Shown one piece after another: positions 1 through 13,130 of a DNA stretch of 64,000 bases. The notes beneath the pieces were generated by a model. It ran no database searches. It had not been told where the DNA came from and worked only from the letters and a program-made list of their open reading frames with translations. Source of the stretch: Candidatus Ishikawaella capsulata Mpkobe (GTDB lineage: Bacteria > Pseudomonadota > Gammaproteobacteria > Enterobacterales > Enterobacteriaceae); the NCBI RefSeq assembly GCF_000828515.1, contig NZ_AP010872.1:159001-223000 (forward strand), written 5' to 3'. The number at the start of each line of letters is the position of its first letter. Positions within the stretch are counted from its first letter, which is position 1. The translations under genes were made by a program, and so were the position numbers.

Positions 1-300
1 TGTACCATCTAAATCTATCATGATTTTATCAATATTTACTTGATCCTCAGCATCTTTTCCTTGAAGGGCTGTATTAATTGGGCCATTAATTATAGCGACA
101 CATTTAACTACACCTTTACCTAAAAAACGTGCTATATTATTATCTCGTAACTCTAATGCTTCACGAGACCCAGTTGAAGCACCGGAAGGCGAAGAAGCTA
201 AACCAATATAACCACCTTCTAAATGCACTTCAGCTTCAACAGTAGGGTTACCACGAGAATCAATGATTTCTCTACCAATTACTTTTATAATTTTAGACAT
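1..300 (-). CDS. eno: Enolase, N-terminal 100 residues (partial at window edge)
   Basis: Enolase interconverts 2-phosphoglycerate and phosphoenolpyruvate in glycolysis. The reverse strand from 300 reads [20 protein letters not shown], then an EAEVHLEGG segment, the [16 protein letters not shown] loop and [11 protein letters not shown]. All of these match the N-terminal capping domain of bacterial enolase closely. The ATG at 298-300 is the conserved family start. The rest of the gene, including the barrel domain and catalytic lysine, lies left of the window. It is downstream of pyrG on the same strand with a 47-bp gap, the same pairing as in E. coli (pyrG-eno), so co-transcription is likely. 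Enolase is also an RNA-degradosome component in E. coli; nothing here tests that role. Confidence 0.97.
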   Translation of the reverse strand, partial: MSKIIKVIGREIIDSRGNPTVEAEVHLEGGYIGLASSPSGASTGSREALELRDNNIARFLGKGVVKCVAIINGPINTALQGKDAEDQVNIDKIMIDLDGT

Positions 301-347
301 GAGATTAACCTTTAATTAATTTAATAAAATTAATAACTTGTTATATA

Positions 348-2779
<2,432 letters not shown>

Positions 2780-2790
<11 letters not shown>

Positions 2791-2808
2791 TACCACTGAG
2801 AGTATATT
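2780..2808 (+). promoter_or_regulatory. Sigma-70 type promoter for tRNA-fMet
   Basis: TTGCAT at 2780-2785 and TATATT at 2803-2808 are separated by exactly 17 bp. They resemble the -35 and -10 consensus elements (TTGACA, TATAAT). Transcription would begin near 2815, giving a 5' leader of about 11 bases before the mature tRNA start at 2826. Hexamers like these arise often by chance in AT-rich DNA, but the optimal spacing and the position directly ahead of a stable RNA gene make this one credible. Confidence 0.55.
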
Positions 2809-2825
2809 AGTTTTTATCAATAGTT

Positions 2826-2902
<77 letters not shown>

Positions 2903-3019
2903 CTACTATTATAGCTCGCATATTACCAATGACATTTTAATATAATTATAGTCTTTTATTAAGATGTGCTCCACGCCATAAATAACCATAATAAAAATCA
3001 ATTTATTGAGGTTTTTCTT

Positions 3020-4351
3020 GTGAAAACCCGCACTACAGAACTTGTTCAAGGATTGCGTCATACTATTCCATATATTAATATTCACCATGGTAAAGTTTTT
3101 ATCATAATGCTTAATGGTGAATCAATAGAACATGAAAATTTTTCTAGTATCATACATGATATTGGGTTATTAAGTAGTTTAGGTATCCGTATTGTGATAG
3201 TATATGGTGCACGACCACAGATCAATAATAAACTCAAAGAAAATAAAATTCATTCTATCTATCATAAGTGTACACGTATAACAGACTTTAAAACATTAGA
3301 AATAATCAAGCAAGTCACTGGTAGTTTACAGTTAGATATTACAGCACGTTTATCCATGAGTCTGAATAGTACTACATGGCAGAGAACGAGAAATTGTATT
3401 AATGTTGTAAGTGGCAATTTTATTACTGCTCAACCATTAGGTATTGAAGAAGGTATTGATTACTGTCATAGTGGGCGTATTCGCAGGATTGATGAAGAAT
3501 CGATTTATTCTCATCTTGATAATCATGCTATTGTCTTAATTGGTCCTCTGGCAGGCTCTATAATAGGAGAAAGTTTTAATCTAACTTCTGAAGAAGTAGC
3601 TACTCAAATTGCCATCAAATTGCAAGCAGAAAAATTAATTGGTTTTGGCCCTTATCAAGGAGTAGTTAAGAGCAATAATGAGATTATCTCTGAGCTGTTT
3701 CCTAATGAAGTAGAGCATTATATTAATAATATACAAAATATCAACGAGTGTCTCTGTGTAAAACTTTTTTTACGTGGAGCAGTTCAAGCATGTCGCAGTG
3801 GTGTAAAACGTAGTCACATAATAAGCTATAAAGAAAATGGAGCACTTTTACAAGAAATATTTTCGCGTGAAGGTATTGGTACACAAATAGTTATGCAATC
3901 ATCTGAACAAATTTGCCGAGCTACTATAGATGATATCGGTGGGATATTACAGCTTATTCGACCATTGGAAGAACAAGGAATTTTAGTAAGAAGATCAAGA
4001 AAACAGTTAGAGAGAGAAATTGAGCAATTTCTCATCATTGTACGGGATAATTTAATAATTGGTTGTGCTGCTCTCTATCCTTTTCATAAGGAAAAAATTG
4101 GAGAATTAGCGTGTGTAGCAGTACATCCTGAATATCGTAGTTCAGAAAGGGGTGATATTTTATTGGAACGTATTATAGTTCAGGCTCGCCAAATAGGCCT
4201 GAAAAAGATATTTGTACTCACTACGCATAGCATTCATTGGTTCCAAGAGCGTGGATTTAAACCAGTCGATATAGAATCATTACCAGAAAGTAAAAAGAAG
4301 ATGTATAACTACCAAAGACGCTCTAAAGTATTAATAGCGGAATTAATATAG
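3020..4351 (+). CDS. argA: N-acetylglutamate synthase
   Basis: Catalyses the first step of arginine synthesis, acetylation of glutamate by acetyl-CoA. An N-terminal amino-acid-kinase-like domain (VVYGARPQI-type segment, then LTSEEVATQIAIKL) is followed by a C-terminal GNAT acetyltransferase domain with CVAVHPEYRSSERGDILLER, the acetyl-CoA binding loop. I chose the GTG at 3020 because a GAGG ribosome site lies at 3008-3011 and the protein then starts VKTRTTELVQGLRH and has 443 residues, exactly the E. coli length. An in-frame ATG at 2966 would add 18 unconserved residues. It ends 4 bp from the convergent recD stop. Arginine is a typical nutrient supplied by insect symbionts. Confidence 0.96.
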   Translation: MKTRTTELVQGLRHTIPYINIHHGKVFIIMLNGESIEHENFSSIIHDIGLLSSLGIRIVIVYGARPQINNKLKENKIHSIYHKCTRITDFKTLEIIKQVTGSLQLDITARLSMSLNSTTWQRTRNCINVVSGNFITAQPLGIEEGIDYCHSGRIRRIDEESIYSHLDNHAIVLIGPLAGSIIGESFNLTSEEVATQIAIKLQAEKLIGFGPYQGVVKSNNEIISELFPNEVEHYINNIQNINECLCVKLFLRGAVQACRSGVKRSHIISYKENGALLQEIFSREGIGTQIVMQSSEQICRATIDDIGGILQLIRPLEEQGILVRRSRKQLEREIEQFLIIVRDNLIIGCAALYPFHKEKIGELACVAVHPEYRSSERGDILLERIIVQARQIGLKKIFVLTTHSIHWFQERGFKPVDIESLPESKKKMYNYQRRSKVLIAELI

Positions 4352-4355
4352 ATTG

Positions 4356-6182
4356 CTAATTAATTCTATTTCTTAATCTACTATAACGATAAGTTTTATT
4401 TTTTATTGCTGATTCAAACACTGCATTATTAGTATAAATTATTAATCTCTTACAAGGACGAGTAATAGCAGTATATATTAATTCCCTTGTTAATAGAGGT
4501 ATAAATTCTCTAGGCATAACTAATGATATAGCATCAAATTCCGATCCTTGTGATTGATGTACTGTAATTGCCCAAGCGGTATCATGGAGAGGAAGACGGT
4601 TCAGTTCAACTGTTTTAATAGTTAAGTTTTTTTTTATGAAAAATGCCTGCATATCTTGATATTTATAATATAAAATAATACCAATATCACCATTGGATAA
4701 TCCTAAAGAACTATCATTGCGTGTAATTATTATTGGACGTCCTAGATAATGCTGATTATTGGAATACATAGAAATTAAATGTCTTTGTATTAATGTTTGT
4801 TCAATATAATAATTTAATCCTTGTACTCCAAAAGGTCCATCGCGTAATGGACAAATTACCTGGTGACGGATAAATGCAGAAATAATCTTTAATGGATTTT
4901 CTTGTTTATTGATTAATGTGAGGAATTCTATATAATTTTCTAAAATATCTCCCAACATTGATTGATAGTCTACAAAATCCGTTATGGTCTTTTTATTAAC
5001 ATCTTCAAAACACATATTAAAAATATGTGCTACACGTTTTATATTACCCATTTTTACTGCTTGTGCTAAACGGTTAATACCTGATTGACTATCGAATCTG
5101 TAATTAACAGATAATAAACAAATATTATCATCTATAATTTTTGCAGTTTTAGTAGCATAACTTCTAATTTTACATCCTGTTAATTGCGTTAACTGCCAAG
5201 CACGTAAAGGGCTAAAGTAATTTTTACTACGCATACACAAATCGTTCATTATACTACCTGTCTCTATAGAAGGTAACTGATTGCGATCTCCAATAAATAT
5301 CACCTGAGCATGCTCTGGAAGAGCAGCAACTAAATTAGACATCATCGACAAATCTATCATAGAAACTTCATCTAACACTAAAATGTCTAGAGGTAATTTA
5401 TTACTTATATTATAAATCATACCTTTACTTTCATACTGTGCACCTAGTAAACGGTGTAATGTAGTTGCTTCATGTGGTAATTTACATTGTTCTTCTGGAG
5501 AAATAGACAATTTATTTAATAGATGAGTTAAGCTATCAGTTAAGCGAGAAGCTGCTTTACCAGTAGGAGCAGCTAGTTTAATTCTTATAGTATTGATGTT
5601 AAGGCGAATAATTGCGATAAGTAATTTGATTACTGTAGTAGTTTTGCCAGTACCTGGACCCCCAGAAATTATTGATATTTTCTTAGTTATTGCTGTAGCA
5701 GCTGCAATTTTTTGATAAGTATGATTATTAAATAAATTATCTAGTACTAATCTTATAGTTTTGGTGTCGAAAGTATTTATATCATAGTTATTATTAAAAA
5801 AATTTGCGATAATACATTCATTTTTCCAAAACCTATGTAAGTAAATACAATTTTGACTTAGCACTAATGGTGTAGCATCTTGTCCATTGCTAATGGCATT
5901 CCAACTATTTAGATACTTCATTAAATTACTTGGTACTCCTGTTATTTGCCATAATTTTTTAGATAAATCTGAATGAGAAGTACTAAATAATTGTCCTTTA
6001 GAAAAAAATTCTAAAGGTAAACAAGTGTGACCTTCCCTGCTTTTAGCACTGACATATGCTGATAATAATAGTAAAAATGGATGTTGTTCATTAGCTAATA
6101 ATCGTGCAAAATTAACATCAAAAAAAGATAGTAATTTGTCTTCTACTGCTTGCATTAAAAGCTTATTGAACATGTCACTCAT
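4356..6182 (-). CDS. recD: RecBCD enzyme subunit RecD (5'-3' helicase)
   Basis: The fast 5'-to-3' helicase of RecBCD, which unwinds and degrades DNA at double-strand ends and controls the response to Chi. Its 608 residues equal the E. coli length. Visible helicase motifs are Walker A in SGGPGTGKTTTV (about residue 175), LAAPTGKAA, LDEVSMIDL (Walker B), FIGDRNQLPS, and the late WAITVHQSQGSEF and YTAITRPCK motifs of superfamily 1. Its ATG overlaps the recB stop by 8 bp, implying translational coupling, as in E. coli. All key motifs are intact. Confidence 0.97.
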   Translation of the reverse strand: MSDMFNKLLMQAVEDKLLSFFDVNFARLLANEQHPFLLLLSAYVSAKSREGHTCLPLEFFSKGQLFSTSHSDLSKKLWQITGVPSNLMKYLNSWNAISNGQDATPLVLSQNCIYLHRFWKNECIIANFFNNNYDINTFDTKTIRLVLDNLFNNHTYQKIAAATAITKKISIISGGPGTGKTTTVIKLLIAIIRLNINTIRIKLAAPTGKAASRLTDSLTHLLNKLSISPEEQCKLPHEATTLHRLLGAQYESKGMIYNISNKLPLDILVLDEVSMIDLSMMSNLVAALPEHAQVIFIGDRNQLPSIETGSIMNDLCMRSKNYFSPLRAWQLTQLTGCKIRSYATKTAKIIDDNICLLSVNYRFDSQSGINRLAQAVKMGNIKRVAHIFNMCFEDVNKKTITDFVDYQSMLGDILENYIEFLTLINKQENPLKIISAFIRHQVICPLRDGPFGVQGLNYYIEQTLIQRHLISMYSNNQHYLGRPIIITRNDSSLGLSNGDIGIILYYKYQDMQAFFIKKNLTIKTVELNRLPLHDTAWAITVHQSQGSEFDAISLVMPREFIPLLTRELIYTAITRPCKRLIIYTNNAVFESAIKNKTYRYSRLRNRIN

Positions 6183-9100
6183 AAATGCTCTTGTCCTCTA
6201 AAAAAAGAGAATCCAAACTATTGATAAAATCATAAGAAGGGACTGTAGTAAAAATACCACTTTTGGGAATGGTGGCTACTATTCCACGTAAAAAAAGATA
6301 AAATACTCCACCGAAATGGTATTCATATTTATAATATCTTAATCGCTGTTTTAAATAACGATGTAAAGCTAAACAATATATTTGATATTGAAGATCATAT
6401 CTGTGATCAATCATTGATTGATTAATTGTTTCTATAGTGTAATTATATTCACTATCGCCTAACCAATTTGATTTATAATCAACAATATAATATTTTCCTT
6501 TCCAGGAAAATACTAGATCTATAAATCCTTTTAACATACCTTGGATTTGTTTAAAATTAAGAGATGGAGCATACCTAGAAATAGGATCATAATGTTGTAT
6601 TAATTTATTTAAAGAAGAAGCTGTTATCTGATTTTTAATAGGAATATAAAATTCCATTTCTCTCAACATATTTTTACTTTCTAATTTGCTTAATTGTATA
6701 TCATCTACACCTAATGAAACATTTAAGATATTAAAAATCCAACTCTCCAATACACTTATCCACTTATCAGCAGAATACCCACTTTCTTGAAGACGTTTTT
6801 CTAACCATGATTGTTCTGGAAATAAATTAAATTCTAGTGAATTAAGTAAATTATGTAAAAAATTTCCAGTTTTTGATCCTTTAGGAAAATCATGAGGAGT
6901 TAGATTATCACTAATATAAAAATTCTTAATTTTATAGTTTGTTATTTCAAAATTATATCTTGTTTCGGTAATATCATTATTATTTTGATGTAGAGAAGAA
7001 TAACTATTAATATAACTAATCCTAGTTAAATCACGTGTAAAATGACGAAAATTTAATTTAGGGATATCTGCTGATGTTTTGTTTTGACATATAGTTTTAT
7101 CTACTAATACGGTATTTTCAATCACTTTAATATGCTTGTTATTTTCCATCATTTCGTAAAGATAATTTTTTAGTTTAATATCATCTGCAGTTTTACCATA
7201 TTGCAATAAAAATCCTATAGCAGTTTTGTGAAAATCCGTATTCTCTGTTTTCTTTCTTATTGTGTGATTTAAAGGTGCTATACCTACACTACAATGATAA
7301 ATCGATCGCGTTAATGCTACGTAGAGTAAGCGTAAATTTTCTGAAAGTAATTCTTTATCTCTTAATGATAAAGTTTTTTGATTAATGCTCTGATCACTAA
7401 AATCATCTATAAATTTTGAATTTATGGATAAATCTTTGTTGAAGTTAGCTGCAAAAGGTAACCAAACTAAAGGATACTGTAAACCTTTAGATTTATGTAT
7501 AGTAATAATCTGAATTAAATTATGATCGCTTTCTAAGCGTACTTGTTGATTGATATCTTGTTCATTTGGATGTTGAATTTGATTTTCTAAAAACCTCAAT
7601 ATTTTTATGGGACAGTCTAGATTTACTGATGCGATTTGTAGCAGTTCACTCAAATGCATAAAATTAATGAGGTAACGGTTTCCATTTGTTAATGTTAGTA
7701 ATGTTTCTGCTAATTTTTGTTCTTTTATTATATTTCGCAGCATAGGAAATATGCCATTTTTATACCAAATATCTCGCCATAAAATGAATTTTTCTATCAA
7801 TGAAATCCAATGTGGTGAATTTTTATTTGTTATATCTAATACAGTGGAATCAAAACCTAATAAAGATGTTGCTAAAGCGGTGCGAAAAATATTTTCTTGT
7901 TCCAGAAATAATATCCCCTGTAAAAGTAAAAGTAATTCACGTGCTGTGTGCGTATTATAGACACTATTTCTATTAGAAAAGTAGGCTGAAGGAATATTTA
8001 TAGCATTTAGTTCATTGATAATAATATCTGCTTCACTATGGTTACGTACTAATACTGTAATATCTGATGCTTTTAGCATGTGTAAGTTATTAGCCTGTCC
8101 TATAAATACTTTTCCGTTTTTTGCTCCTTCTAGTAATTGGCTAATATTTACAGCACATTGATGAGCCATATAAAATTGATAGTCAGTAACATTAGTTTTT
8201 TTTACTGGTTGTAACCAATATTTTATAGCTGGTTGTAATTCATTATTTATTTCAAAACGAAGATGTTTATTTTCTTCTGCAGATAACACAGGACGAAAAG
8301 GAATTACTGAAAATAAAAACGGACATTCTATCCTTGAAAATAATTGGTTTACACTTAAGACCATAGCTGTAGACGAACGCCAATTAGTATCTAGGGTATA
8401 ACACTTAAGTTCATTTCTAGCTAGAATATAAGTGAATATATTGGCACCTCGAAAGGAATAAATTGCTTGTTTAGGATCTCCTATTAATATCAAACCATAA
8501 TTTTTTTGATTAAAGTAAATTTTTTTAAAAATACGATACTGTAATTGATCAGTATCTTGAAATTCATCTATGAGTGCAATGGGATATTTTTGACGAATAT
8601 TATCTGCAAGTATTTCTCCATGCGGCTTATGTAATGCTTTATCCAATAGTATTAATAAATCATCAAAACTTATTACAGAACGTAACAATTTTTCTTTATA
8701 TAATGTTTTATTAATATACGTTAGTGCCTGTTTTATAAATATATCACGTATAGATAAATCTTTTTTAAGGAATTTTTCAATTGATATGAATAATGAATGA
8801 GAGAATATACTACCTTTTTTTATTTTTTTTGTGATTAATTCCTGACTAAAATATTTTAGTTCTTTTGGATATAAATAGTTTATAGTTTCTTTTTTAGCCC
8901 ATTTTGTTATTTTATTAATCCACAAAGGTAAGTATCTGCTATTATAACTTCGTTTATCTATTTTTAGATTAAAAAGAATATTTTCTATTTCTGTATAATT
9001 AGCAATCCATTGATTTTTTATTATTTTAATGTAGTTGATAGTACATATGTGATGTAATTGAATATCATTTATTTCATTATCTTTTACTTTAATATTTGGT

Positions 9101-9720
9101 ATCTTATTACGTAAATGTAGATATGGTAAAATATTTTTTAAAAGTGCATCCGGTCCATTCCATTCTTTCAAGATAATGCTAGCAATATCTTTTTTCAAAT
9201 GATAGCAATTTTTTCTCCAAAAATCTGCTGTTGCTTGCTGTAACAAAAACAAGTCATTTTCAATGAATTTACGTTCAAATAATACACATGATTCAAAAGC
9301 ATTTAAATTTAGCATACGTTGACAAAAACTATGAATAGTAAATATAGCGGCTTCGTCTATTTGCTGTTCTGCTATAAATAGCAATTTGTTAGCTTCTTCT
9401 CTATTAGGAATTTGTTTTACAAGATCGTTAAATTGGACATTGTTCTCATAGTTAAGACAGGTCATACGTAATGCATGAATATTTTTACTAATTCTATATC
9501 GCAATTCAGAAGTAGCATTATCAGTAAAAGTTACCACTAAAATTTCTGTTACCTTAAGAGGTCTATTAGGATTGCCATCCTCTCCTAATCCCAATAATAA
9601 GCGTAAATAAAGTAGGACAAGGGCAAAAGTTTTTCCTGTGCCCGCTGAAGCTTCAATTAGAGACTCTCCTTTCAATGGTAACTTCAGCAAATTTAAAGAC
9701 TTAATTTTTAAGTTATCCAT
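6175..9720 (-). CDS. recB: RecBCD enzyme subunit RecB (3'-5' helicase and nuclease)
   Basis: RecB supplies the 3'-to-5' helicase and the only nuclease active site of RecBCD, and loads RecA after Chi recognition. The 1181 residues match E. coli (1180). Walker A is EASAGTGKT (residues 23-31). Further motifs are LIDEFQDTDQLQYRIF, LIGDPKQAIYSFRGA, the IITIHKSKGLQYPLVWLP motif and LRLLYVALTR. The C-terminal nuclease domain keeps GFIDLVF and VDYKSNWLG, carrying the Asp, Asp and Lys metal-site residues. The protein is rich in Ile, Asn and Lys, reflecting AT bias. It starts 20 bp from the recC stop; ptrA, which lies between them in E. coli, is gone. Confidence 0.98.
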   Translation of the reverse strand: MDNLKIKSLNLLKLPLKGESLIEASAGTGKTFALVLLYLRLLLGLGEDGNPNRPLKVTEILVVTFTDNATSELRYRISKNIHALRMTCLNYENNVQFNDLVKQIPNREEANKLLFIAEQQIDEAAIFTIHSFCQRMLNLNAFESCVLFERKFIENDLFLLQQATADFWRKNCYHLKKDIASIILKEWNGPDALLKNILPYLHLRNKIPNIKVKDNEINDIQLHHICTINYIKIIKNQWIANYTEIENILFNLKIDKRSYNSRYLPLWINKITKWAKKETINYLYPKELKYFSQELITKKIKKGSIFSHSLFISIEKFLKKDLSIRDIFIKQALTYINKTLYKEKLLRSVISFDDLLILLDKALHKPHGEILADNIRQKYPIALIDEFQDTDQLQYRIFKKIYFNQKNYGLILIGDPKQAIYSFRGANIFTYILARNELKCYTLDTNWRSSTAMVLSVNQLFSRIECPFLFSVIPFRPVLSAEENKHLRFEINNELQPAIKYWLQPVKKTNVTDYQFYMAHQCAVNISQLLEGAKNGKVFIGQANNLHMLKASDITVLVRNHSEADIIINELNAINIPSAYFSNRNSVYNTHTARELLLLLQGILFLEQENIFRTALATSLLGFDSTVLDITNKNSPHWISLIEKFILWRDIWYKNGIFPMLRNIIKEQKLAETLLTLTNGNRYLINFMHLSELLQIASVNLDCPIKILRFLENQIQHPNEQDINQQVRLESDHNLIQIITIHKSKGLQYPLVWLPFAANFNKDLSINSKFIDDFSDQSINQKTLSLRDKELLSENLRLLYVALTRSIYHCSVGIAPLNHTIRKKTENTDFHKTAIGFLLQYGKTADDIKLKNYLYEMMENNKHIKVIENTVLVDKTICQNKTSADIPKLNFRHFTRDLTRISYINSYSSLHQNNNDITETRYNFEITNYKIKNFYISDNLTPHDFPKGSKTGNFLHNLLNSLEFNLFPEQSWLEKRLQESGYSADKWISVLESWIFNILNVSLGVDDIQLSKLESKNMLREMEFYIPIKNQITASSLNKLIQHYDPISRYAPSLNFKQIQGMLKGFIDLVFSWKGKYYIVDYKSNWLGDSEYNYTIETINQSMIDHRYDLQYQIYCLALHRYLKQRLRYYKYEYHFGGVFYLFLRGIVATIPKSGIFTTVPSYDFINSLDSLFLEDKSIYE

Positions 9721-9740
9721 TATTTATTATAGTGGAAAAA

Positions 9741-12700
9741 TTAATTTTTATATTTTTCATATTTATTTGATTGAAGTAATGGTATATACCATTTATGAGC
9801 AAAATATATAATTTCTTTTATCCTATTTTCATTAAGCGAACTCCATATTCTAAATAAATATGGATCGTTCTTTTCTCCTGGCATTTTACTGTTTCCGTGC
9901 CAAGTTTTTAATAATTTCATTTTAGCTTTGTCTTTAGTAAGATTATCTAACTTTATGCATCTAGTATTTTTGTTAAAAATAGTTGATGCCCACTCTCCTC
10001 CACTTTTATGCAATAACATCAATGGTTTATTTAACCCTAGGCAATAACCATTAATAAATTCTTGTAATTTTGAAATAGCTATCTTTTGAGGTAATGCGTC
10101 AAAATACCAAATAGTATTTTTGTCTCCGTAAATACGACTAATACCTTTTTTACCAAGAGCACAATAAATAAGATGTTCTATCCATAGCCTTAAACCATCA
10201 TTGATATTCAGTATATTAGAATTCCATCTTAATATCCCGTCATTTTGAATTTGTTTTATACAACCATTTATTAAAATATCACCAATAAATAAGTTAACAT
10301 CTAAATCTACTCTACCCCTATAATATTTCCTCACAATTTGTGCTATATATTGCATTTTTTCCAGTTGTATATTCCACAAAATCTTACCATATACACCATA
10401 TGGTAAATTCCCCGCAGTATGATATTTTTTATAAAGCAAATTAATATCTTGATTTAATATTAGAAAATTAAGTATTTGTTTCTTTATTTGATAAAGATTT
10501 ATACCTTGTAAAATAAAAGGTTCGGTATTAGGTACTTGATTATCTATTGAACAGAACTTAATACCTAACCGTCTATTAAACCAATAACGTACCGGATGAG
10601 ACCAAAACTTTAAAAGTTGATTGATATTTATTTCTTTTATATGAAATTTAGTTAAATTTTGAACAAAATTTTTCGGAGGATACCCTAAACCTTGAGCAGC
10701 ATTTAACCACTCACTAGCAAAACTATTATAACATGATGTTAATAAGAAGTTTTCTTTAGCAAAAGGAATTCTAGTGTGAAAATGAATAATTTTTTTGGTG
10801 ATATCAATAGAATTATTCTGTAACTCAGATTGTGCATGATCAGATAAATAAAAACTAGAATTAATATACTCTAGAAGTTCTTTAACAAGTTTAGAAGGAT
10901 ATTTTTTTGTATTATCATACATAGAACTTCCAATATAACTAATATACATCTTTTGCTGAGTAGATACTAACGCCTCTAAGAAAAGATAACAATCATCATC
11001 ACGTCGACTACGATCTCCTTGACGAGGTTTTTGTTGCATTAAATCAAAACTTAATGGTAGAATACTGCGCGGATATATAGAATCATTCATTCCCAGTAAA
11101 CATACTATTTTAAAAGGAACAGTACGCATAGGCATTAAACTACAAAAATTTATTTTATCTGTTAAGGAATAATTTTTTATATATTTTTGATTAATGCGCC
11201 TTTGTAAATCTTCTTGTAATAAGCTAATTGTAATATCCTTGTTATATTGTGCTAAAACTCCATATGATATAATTTCCATCCATTCTTCTTCGAGAATTAG
11301 CAAATAACGATTTATTTCTGTATTACTGATAAAAAATTGATCTATAATTTCACGACATGTTGATCTCCAATCATTTAAATTACGTGATTTTGATAGATAT
11401 TTACGCCAATAAGTTAATTTATATAACAATTCTGCCAGATTATTTACTAATTTGTATAATTTATCTCCTGATTCGTCATAAGGTAAAATTCCTTGCCAAT
11501 CGCCACTTATACTGTCTAATGCATATCCTAATAGCATGCGTTTTAATCCAAAATGCCAAGTATGTTGTCCAGTAACAGGTAATGATAACTCAGCGATATT
11601 ATCATCATCTAATCCCCATCTAATACCAGATTCTATAATACAACGACGTAATAGATGCATATCTTCTGAAGAAATAGAAAATTTTGCTGCAAATGCAGAA
11701 ACTTCTAAAAGTTTAATAATCTCTTCAGAAGTACAACGACTATAAGGCAAATTCAATAAAGTCATAAATGCTAGTATTATTGGATGGGTAGAAATAGCTC
11801 GGCGATCAGAAAGGGAAAAGGGGATATAACGTTCAGAAGGTGCGTTTGCAAATGTAGCTTGAATAAAAGGTACATAAGAATCAATATTTGTTACCATAAC
11901 GATAATATCACGTGGTTCAATTGATCTATCTTCTTCCATCGTTGTAAGTAGATAATCATGTAAAACTTCTAATTCTCGTTGAATACTATGGCAAGAATGG
12001 AATGTAATCGATGTGTCGTTGGAATTTAGTGGTCTTTGCTTCTTGATTACTTCAAGATTTAAGATATCTGCTTGTAGAGTATGCAAAAGATTATCAGGAT
12101 TAATTTCTACAAAAGCTTCTATATCATTTACCAAATCCATTTGATTAATTACACATATATTTTCTCTACCCATTTTACCCCAAGAAGCTAGTAAGGGATT
12201 TATTTTTTCTGGCTGAAAATAATTTTTAGTGTTGGATTGCTTATCTATGATATGTTTTAATTTAATATCTTCCCAATATTCACGACATGGATTTGTAAAC
12301 AGTAAATGTACATCCATATAATGTCCTAATGTTTTAAATATATGCCAATAAATTGGGGGTAATGCGGAAATACCACAGATAAATATTCTCTTGGGGAAAT
12401 TTTTAGATATTTTATTATTTTTGAGAGTTTTAATAAAAAAATCGTATAAATTAGCTCTATGCCATTTTGATTGACCAAGTTTACGTGTATATTTTACCAA
12501 GTATTTCCAAAGTATACCTTGCCATTCTTGCCTACTATGTAACCCTTCTACATTCTTTCCTTCTTCCCAAAGATTTATCCAATCAGGACGATAAATTAAA
12601 TATTGATCAAAAATATCAGCAATACGTGAACTAAGCTGAAATAGCTTAGTTTGATTACTATCATCAGTTAGGTAGTATTTCAATGATGTAAAGATATTTT

Positions 12701-13013
12701 TTGATAGTAAGTAAGGTAAAATTTTTCTTAACTTCCAAGTCATCTGACTTTTAGTAAAAGCACTTTCTTCTGGTACATCTGGTATTATTAACAAAAACAT
12801 TTCCCAAATGAATCTAGCTGGTAATATGAATTTTATATTAGCAGAAATCCCTATATCCTTAGCTAATTCTATTTGTAACCATTGTTCCATTCCCTTACTT
12901 TGTACTAATATAATTTCTGGTTCAAAAGGGTCTTTTAAAGGTTGAGAATTAATGATGTTAGCCATCAAAGTTTTTAATAAATCTAGTTGATTCGAATGAT
13001 ATACTTTGAACAT
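9741..13013 (-). CDS. recC: RecBCD enzyme subunit RecC (Chi recognition)
   Basis: RecC is the scaffold of RecBCD: it splits the strands and reads Chi with an inactivated helicase fold. The 1090 residues compare with 1122 in E. coli. The start MFKVYHSNQLDLLKTLM, the segment VQSKGMEQWLQIELA, IFGICGISALPP-like text, the PFSLSDRR segment and LLGMNDSIYPR are all RecC hallmarks. It is the first gene of a tight recC-recB-recD run on the reverse strand. Whether this bacterium still uses a Chi octamer cannot be judged from one window. No frameshift is seen despite the length and AT content, which suggests selection still maintains it. Confidence 0.96.
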   Translation of the reverse strand: MFKVYHSNQLDLLKTLMANIINSQPLKDPFEPEIILVQSKGMEQWLQIELAKDIGISANIKFILPARFIWEMFLLIIPDVPEESAFTKSQMTWKLRKILPYLLSKNIFTSLKYYLTDDSNQTKLFQLSSRIADIFDQYLIYRPDWINLWEEGKNVEGLHSRQEWQGILWKYLVKYTRKLGQSKWHRANLYDFFIKTLKNNKISKNFPKRIFICGISALPPIYWHIFKTLGHYMDVHLLFTNPCREYWEDIKLKHIIDKQSNTKNYFQPEKINPLLASWGKMGRENICVINQMDLVNDIEAFVEINPDNLLHTLQADILNLEVIKKQRPLNSNDTSITFHSCHSIQRELEVLHDYLLTTMEEDRSIEPRDIIVMVTNIDSYVPFIQATFANAPSERYIPFSLSDRRAISTHPIILAFMTLLNLPYSRCTSEEIIKLLEVSAFAAKFSISSEDMHLLRRCIIESGIRWGLDDDNIAELSLPVTGQHTWHFGLKRMLLGYALDSISGDWQGILPYDESGDKLYKLVNNLAELLYKLTYWRKYLSKSRNLNDWRSTCREIIDQFFISNTEINRYLLILEEEWMEIISYGVLAQYNKDITISLLQEDLQRRINQKYIKNYSLTDKINFCSLMPMRTVPFKIVCLLGMNDSIYPRSILPLSFDLMQQKPRQGDRSRRDDDCYLFLEALVSTQQKMYISYIGSSMYDNTKKYPSKLVKELLEYINSSFYLSDHAQSELQNNSIDITKKIIHFHTRIPFAKENFLLTSCYNSFASEWLNAAQGLGYPPKNFVQNLTKFHIKEININQLLKFWSHPVRYWFNRRLGIKFCSIDNQVPNTEPFILQGINLYQIKKQILNFLILNQDINLLYKKYHTAGNLPYGVYGKILWNIQLEKMQYIAQIVRKYYRGRVDLDVNLFIGDILINGCIKQIQNDGILRWNSNILNINDGLRLWIEHLIYCALGKKGISRIYGDKNTIWYFDALPQKIAISKLQEFINGYCLGLNKPLMLLHKSGGEWASTIFNKNTRCIKLDNLTKDKAKMKLLKTWHGNSKMPGEKNDPYLFRIWSSLNENRIKEIIYFAHKWYIPLLQSNKYEKYKN

Positions 13014-13130
13014 AGTAATATACTTTAGTACGCGTAATATTTTTATATATACAATTATAATTTATAAAGAAGGATAATATTTATTCATATTATTGTATGT
13101 AGTTAATATTTGATACTCGTATATGATTCA

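Noticed and set aside
2966-3019. Longer ArgA from the ATG at 2966
   Set aside because: The extra 18 residues are unconserved, whereas a GTG at 3020 has a GAGG ribosome site and gives exactly the E. coli length.
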